A stretch of 64,000 nucleotides of DNA from Fluviibacter sp964498255 (lineage in GTDB: Bacteria; Pseudomonadota; Gammaproteobacteria; Burkholderiales; Rhodocyclaceae), in the NCBI GenBank assembly GCA_964498255.1, contig CAZCGW010000009.1, forward strand, positions 5,981-69,980, given 5' to 3'. Under the pieces are notes generated by a model. It was not told the DNA's origin. It made no database searches and saw only the letters and a list, made by a program, of their open reading frames with translations. Positions 60,590 to 64,000 of this stretch are shown here, in pieces (within the stretch, counting starts at the first letter, position 1; each line of letters starts with the position of its first letter). The translations under genes were made by a program, and so were the position numbers.

Positions 60590-60698
60590 GATAATTAACG
60601 TTCATTAATGCCTTAGAGAGGTTGGTTTTCTTGTTTGGCCGCTCTCAGAGTATTGGCTGGTAACAACTTGGGATACTGATCGCGATAGGTTATGAGCG

Positions 60699-60748
60699 CC
60701 AGACAACAAAAAACCGCCTCGTGGGCGGTTAGATGTTTCTGACGGAAC
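60699..60748 (-). repeat. 50-bp terminator repeat, copy 2 (terminator of tRNA-Lys)
   Basis: This is the second copy of the repeat, with the loop CGTG. In reverse orientation it starts 11 bases after the tRNA-Lys CCA end and forms an ACCGCC/GGCGGT stem with a T-run. It is probably the native terminator of the tRNA operon. Confidence 0.85.
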
Positions 60749-60759
60749 CACTAGGGAAG

Positions 60760-60835
60760 TGGTGGGTCGTGAGTGACTCGAACACTCGACCTACGGATTA
60801 AGAGTCCGCTGCTCTACCAACTGAGCTAACGACCC
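60760..60835 (-). tRNA. tRNA-Lys(CUU)
   Basis: The 76-base gene folds into a full cloverleaf. It has acceptor GGGTCGT/ACGACCC, D arm GCTC/GAGC, anticodon stem CGGA/TCCG with loop CTCTTAA (anticodon CUU), T arm GAGTG/CACTC with TTCGAGT, discriminator A, and an encoded CCA. Confidence 0.97.
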
Positions 60836-60858
60836 GTCAGGGTCAAACTTGTAACATT

Positions 60859-60907
60859 TGGTGGGTCGGGTGGGATTCGAACCCACGACCAACGGATTAA
60901 AAGCCCG
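60859..60907 (-). pseudogene. 3' half of a tRNA-Lys(UUU)
   Basis: From the anticodon loop to CCA the sequence is a good tRNA-Lys: loop CTTTTAA, stem TCCG, T arm GTGGG/CCCAC with TTCGAAT, acceptor strand CCGACCC, then ACCA. The matching 5' acceptor strand and D arm are absent; only CGGG remains of the 5' anticodon stem. It is either a displaced attachment-site half left by an integrative element or a decayed tRNA gene. It lies 23 bases upstream of the intact tRNA-Lys(CUU). Confidence 0.85.
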
Positions 60908-60940
60908 AAGTTTTTCATTAGTGTTTTACCAGACCTTCAC

Positions 60941-60968
60941 ATTTTACATGGCCCCATGGTTCATGCAA
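60941..60968 (-). promoter_or_regulatory. sigma-70 promoter reading into the tRNA-Lys genes
   Basis: TTGCAT (60968-60963) and TAAAAT (60946-60941) are spaced by 16 bases on the reverse strand, predicting a start near 60934. It lies directly before the tRNA half and can supply transcription to tRNA-Lys(CUU). Confidence 0.6.
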
Positions 60969-61069
60969 GTGTTTTTGCGAGAAATTTTCAAGAATTTTTA
61001 CTGGTTGATCTGCATCTGATCGCTTACTGTGATCACGAAGTTGCTTGCGGTGAAATCTGGGCAGAAAGT

Positions 61070-61297
61070 TTAGTTGATTGCTTCGCCTGGCGTGTCCTGA
61101 AGAGCGGCCTTAATGCGTAGGAAACGTTTCATTAGGGGATCAAGTTTCGATAGAAAATTGGTGATGTCGATGTCGTGAGTTGCACGAATCTCGAGCGGTG
61201 TTTTGGCCCTTACGAGAAAGTCGTGTAGAGCCGGATGGGGCAATTCATGATCCCCTGACACAAGTGCCAGAAATATATCGAACTGAGATTGGGTCAT
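61070..61297 (-). CDS. hypothetical protein, 75 residues
   Basis: The small soluble protein (MTQSQFDIFLALVSGDHELP, later FLVRAKTPLEIRATHDIDITNFLSKLDPLMKRFLRIKAAL) looks helical. I recognise no family. It lies downstream of the kinase gene in the same direction, after a 158-base gap filled by a degenerate 24-bp repeat array, so it may be under separate control. Confidence 0.55.
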   Translation of the reverse strand: MTQSQFDIFLALVSGDHELPHPALHDFLVRAKTPLEIRATHDIDITNFLSKLDPLMKRFLRIKAALQDTPGEAIN

Positions 61298-61392
61298 TGC
61301 ATATTCCTACTAACCTAGCCACTTGTTCCTATTCAAATTGAACCAGCGATTCTTGTTGAACTAGAGCCACCTATTCTTATTTAAAATAGGCC
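61297..61392. repeat. degenerate 24-bp tandem repeat array
   Basis: Four 24-base blocks (61297-61320, 61321-61344, 61345-61368, 61369-61392) each end in CC and share an ATTC(C/T)T-T-AA core. The last three agree with each other at about 14 to 16 of 24 positions; the first aligns only with a 2-base shift. The array runs straight into the start of the 75-residue gene. It may be a set of protein-binding sites. The last block contains a CCTATT/AATAGG dyad. Confidence 0.45.
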
Positions 61393-61455
61393 AACGATTA
61401 CGCCAGCGGCTTCTGAGGGTAACCCTCAATCGTGTGATGCTATAAATCAGTGCAG

Positions 61456-62376
61456 TTAAGATCGAGGCAAACGGCAGCTCAGCGTCGTGCCTTTGCCCGG
61501 TTTGCTTTTGATCGATAAATTGGCGCCGATGGCAGTGGCACGCTCCTGCATATCAATTAAGCCGAGTCCATTTGAATTGTTGTGGAATATCCCTGTGCCG
61601 TCATCGGTAACTTCCATTAAAACTCCAGTTGTGGATGGACGAATAGTAATTCGGATGTTGCTCGCTTGTGCATGCTTGACAGCGTTTAGCACCCCTTCAC
61701 GAAGGATGCTAAACAAATTGTCGGTTTGTGTCTTGCTCAGAGAAAGAGAGGCGCTTTCCTTGGGAAGGTCCAACTTGAAGTGAATGTTTTCAAGTACATT
61801 TGCATAGTGGTCTACCAGACCGCGTACAGCATCAATCAGTCCAATGGACTCTAAAACTTCTGCCCTGGAGTCATTGATGATGTTTCTGCCCAGATCGTAA
61901 CCGGATTGAATCAGTCGACGTGCTTTCACGGCAAATTCGTAAAGGTCGGTTTTGTCTGTTGTCGACAGCGAGGATTTTTCAACCCATTGATTCAGCGCTT
62001 CTATCTCAAGCTTGGCAAGTATTAACTGGGGGTTGATTTCGTCATGGATAGCAAAAGTCAGGCGTTTACGCTCTTTATCAAGACGTTGATTTGCGGCTTG
62101 CAATAGGCGACGCAAATCCTTCTGGATTGCTTTTTGTGTCAGGCATTCCGGGAGATATAACGCAACGATGGACAGCAAGGCAAAGCATGCCAGACTGTAT
62201 ATGGTGAGCAGTGGTGCCTCTGGGATAGTCCCCAAGAAGGGGAGAAGCAATACGACAGTCCCGACCCAGAGAATCAACACATGACCTGCAAGGCTGTAGC
62301 CCAAATAGGCTAGCCAACATAGGCTAAGTGCAACGAGAATCAGAGCCGCGTATGAGACGGCTCCTAACATCTGCAT
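61456..62376 (-). CDS. membrane histidine kinase of the NarX/DesK (HisKA_3) type
   Basis: The 306-residue protein has three or four N-terminal membrane helices (residues 1-77), then a dimerisation helix with the phospho-acceptor His111 in AIHDEINPQ. The HATPase domain has NAVKHAQASNI, DDGTGI and NGLGLIDMQERA. It has no large extracellular sensor of its own. Its ATG overlaps the DUF1805 stop (TAATG). The partner regulator is probably the gene at 63520-63960. Confidence 0.87.
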   Translation of the reverse strand: MQMLGAVSYAALILVALSLCWLAYLGYSLAGHVLILWVGTVVLLLPFLGTIPEAPLLTIYSLACFALLSIVALYLPECLTQKAIQKDLRRLLQAANQRLDKERKRLTFAIHDEINPQLILAKLEIEALNQWVEKSSLSTTDKTDLYEFAVKARRLIQSGYDLGRNIINDSRAEVLESIGLIDAVRGLVDHYANVLENIHFKLDLPKESASLSLSKTQTDNLFSILREGVLNAVKHAQASNIRITIRPSTTGVLMEVTDDGTGIFHNNSNGLGLIDMQERATAIGANLSIKSKPGKGTTLSCRLPRS

Positions 62377-62633
62377 TAAGCCCCGAAAGCCTTGAGCGCA
62401 GAAGCACCTTTATCGCCAACCTGGACGCCACGGGCGACAGCGGCAGATGATACTGCAACCACGTCTGCATTGAGCATATCGTCGTAGCTATTAACGCCGC
62501 GCACAATAGCGCAGGCCTCGCCTGTGGCGTCACAAGTGGTTGGATTGATGTAGCCGCAAGCAAGAAATCCGTTTGGCGCTTTCATCACGAGCAGGGGGCG
62601 AGCCAGCGGGAAGGTTAGGTTTTCTGTATTCAT
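62376..62633 (-). CDS. DUF1805 (YunC-like) protein
   Basis: The 85-residue protein (ARPLLVMKAPNGFLACGYIN, then ACAIVRGVNSYDDMLNADVVAVSSAAVARGVQVGDKGASALKAF) matches DUF1805, whose structure is known but whose function is not. I took the ATG at 62633, one base after the PAS-protein stop. Its place between a PAS sensor and a kinase suggests a signalling role (inference). Confidence 0.78.
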   Translation of the reverse strand: MNTENLTFPLARPLLVMKAPNGFLACGYINPTTCDATGEACAIVRGVNSYDDMLNADVVAVSSAAVARGVQVGDKGASALKAFGA

Positions 62634-62634
62634 G

Positions 62635-63507
62635 TCATTCCTTGGGTTTGAGAGTGGATTCCTGAGCTGCAAGCTTGGCGTTGTCAATCAACTCGGTGAT
62701 TTTGTCTTGCTCCTGCGTTTTGGTAACTGCTCGCACAAAGTTATTCACGGCTGCGGGGTTCATGTCTTTGAGTCGAGAAATATCGATGTTGATGCAGATA
62801 AATCCAATGAGGCCATAACGCTCATCAAAAATCGGGATCGTAGTCGATTTGACGGCCCGGCCGTCCTTAAGAGTCAGAGGATAGCTGATGTAGCTGGCAC
62901 TGCGCATGTTAACGACGCTGTAATCCTTGATCAGCTGAACACCAAAATTTGTGTTCGGATCACCTAACTGGCGGCCGCTAATCGGGTTCTGAACAGCCAT
63001 GATCGATTTAACGGGATTGCGTGTATCGTGCAGAACGATCTCAATGCCCGTACCCGCAAAAGTCTGACCAAACGCGTTGACGATGTCTTTGTAGGAGTGA
63101 AACAGGGCATCTCGCTTGTTAATAATTTGGCCCAGGTCTTCGTTGGAGAGTTTGCTGGCCAGTGCCTGATACTTTGTCTTATCCTCAGGAGATAGTGAAA
63201 TCGTGATGTTGTTCTGTTGCCCCAGATAAATCAGATCTGCTATAGCCTGCTCTGACGGGTTGACTTGAAGATAGGCGATGGCCTTAGCAAAGCGTTCGCT
63301 ATCAAGACGAACTTGTCCTCGGGCATCAATTACAATGGGATAGATGTCCTCGTGGGCGGCCAATGGTTTGCCGGCCAAGGCCCGAATCGGAGCATTGGCT
63401 GAAATCGAGGGCTTGTTATTGTAAAAGTAGACGGCTGCCGTCAGAGCGGTCAGAAGAAGCGCTCCCAGGATTACGGCCGAGATTTTGTAGAGTCGTTGAT
63501 GATTCAT
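62635..63507 (-). CDS. membrane-anchored YheO-like PAS (PAS_6) sensor protein
   Basis: The 290-residue protein has one N-terminal membrane helix (about residues 8-29), a helical spacer and a YheO-type PAS domain (about 140-250; VLHDTRNPVKSIMAVQNPISGRQLGDPNT and YGLIGFICINIDIS). PAS_6 is normally found in cytoplasmic DNA-binding regulators; here it has no DNA-binding domain and is placed outside the membrane. It probably feeds the downstream kinase. Confidence 0.8.
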   Translation of the reverse strand: MNHQRLYKISAVILGALLLTALTAAVYFYNNKPSISANAPIRALAGKPLAAHEDIYPIVIDARGQVRLDSERFAKAIAYLQVNPSEQAIADLIYLGQQNNITISLSPEDKTKYQALASKLSNEDLGQIINKRDALFHSYKDIVNAFGQTFAGTGIEIVLHDTRNPVKSIMAVQNPISGRQLGDPNTNFGVQLIKDYSVVNMRSASYISYPLTLKDGRAVKSTTIPIFDERYGLIGFICINIDISRLKDMNPAAVNNFVRAVTKTQEQDKITELIDNAKLAAQESTLKPKE

Positions 63508-63519
63508 AAAAAACCTTGG

Positions 63520-63960
63520 TCAAGTATCAACAATGCCCATTTTTACGGCAATTCGAATGAGCTCAGCATTGCGCTGAACGGCAAAGCGTTCGCGAAGTTT
63601 AGATACCTGGCGGCTAGCCCATAGTTTGTAGCTACCGAAGCGCTGGCCAATTTCTTCTAGAGTCATCCCCTCGGCCACTAGCCGCATGATTTCTACTTCC
63701 TGTGGAGTAAGCGCTTGGGAGTCTTCGTCGGGTTGAACCATGCCGACGGCAAGAGCAGCTCCAATTTTTTCAGTGCAGTATTTTTTACCTGCTACAGCCA
63801 TTCGAATGCCCTTAGCCAATTCAGGCGCATCGCAATCTTTGGTGATGTAGGCCATCGCTCCGACCCTAAAAGCAGCGCGGATAGTTTCAAAGCGGTCAGT
63901 CTGGCTCAGGATGACTATACGGGCCTGTGGATGCCTTTTCAGAAGACGCGGCGGTTTCAA
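63520..63960 (-). CDS. LuxR/NarL-type response regulator with a broken receiver
   Basis: The visible 146 residues hold the second half of a receiver domain (ARIVILSQTDRFETIRAAFRVGAMAYITKDCDAPEL, with the conserved lysine) and a LuxR helix-turn-helix (LTPQEVEIMRLVAEGMTLEEIGQRFGSYKLWASRQVSKLRERF). The phospho-acceptor aspartate and the acidic pair are missing. The frame is closed upstream by TAG at 63985-63987, and the only start is TTG at 63960. It is a truncated or frameshifted regulator; too little sequence remains to see the rest. Confidence 0.65.
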   Translation of the reverse strand: MKPPRLLKRHPQARIVILSQTDRFETIRAAFRVGAMAYITKDCDAPELAKGIRMAVAGKKYCTEKIGAALAVGMVQPDEDSQALTPQEVEIMRLVAEGMTLEEIGQRFGSYKLWASRQVSKLRERFAVQRNAELIRIAVKMGIVDT

Positions 63961-64000
63961 GTCTGAAGTGCAACGGTTAAAAGTCTAATGGATAACGGCA

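Noticed and set aside
1..64000. CRISPR arrays, rRNA genes and insertion sequences
   Set aside because: I saw no regular repeat-spacer array, no rRNA sequence and no transposase or integrase gene in the window.

Overview
The window looks like a mostly core chromosomal segment of a betaproteobacterium. The evidence is gene content and order: polA next to a LOG-family gene, a DUF2782-like gene and BPSS1780-type membrane proteins; the nadD-rsfS-rlmH-maf-rng block; mtgA-aroE-TonB-RNase II-uppP; HemJ; and an AddAB-type helicase-nuclease pair. Base composition is close to balanced. I did not try to name a genus.

Layout. 1-2214 holds the start of a siroheme/cobalamin methyltransferase gene (cobA) and a NIT-ANTAR nitrate-responsive antiterminator. 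Between them lies a control region with NtrC-like sites, a sigma-54 promoter, two ANTAR-type hexaloop hairpins and an intrinsic terminator. 2241-9667 carries an rRNA methyltransferase, HemJ, a Rossmann-fold protein, a ferredoxin-reductase fusion, polA and a LOG protein. 9702-14010 is a tightly packed forward operon ending in maf, in which nadD seems to start at CTG. 14015-18007 has a glycosyltransferase, trhP and rng. 18011-28746 is mostly reverse-strand metabolism and envelope genes. 28749-32970 holds SCO1, CBS, TAXI and RlpA genes and small secreted proteins.

33032-37304 is an accessory defence patch: an MmeI-like single-chain restriction-modification enzyme and two type II toxin-antitoxin pairs. 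37437-43250 is rich in exported proteins (DUF3300, Rap1a/Tai-like, cupin, histidine phosphatase, DUF3313). 43259-51039 has an acyl-activating enzyme and addA/addB. 51115-58959 has a nitroreductase, a MarR-type operon, an LPS acyltransferase, a patatin, an MsrA-thioredoxin-MsrB fusion and a PLP enzyme.

The right end (58960-64000) is the least ordinary part. It holds a short transcription unit under an apparent FNR box that encodes a 30-residue peptide, and a second LPS acyltransferase bracketed by two near-identical 50-bp terminator repeats. It also has an intact tRNA-Lys(CUU) beside the 3' half of another tRNA-Lys, a degenerate 24-bp repeat array, and a compact reverse-strand sensory operon. 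That operon encodes a LuxR-type regulator with a broken receiver, a membrane-anchored YheO-like PAS protein, a DUF1805 protein and a NarX/DesK-type histidine kinase. It is the best candidate for an undescribed system.
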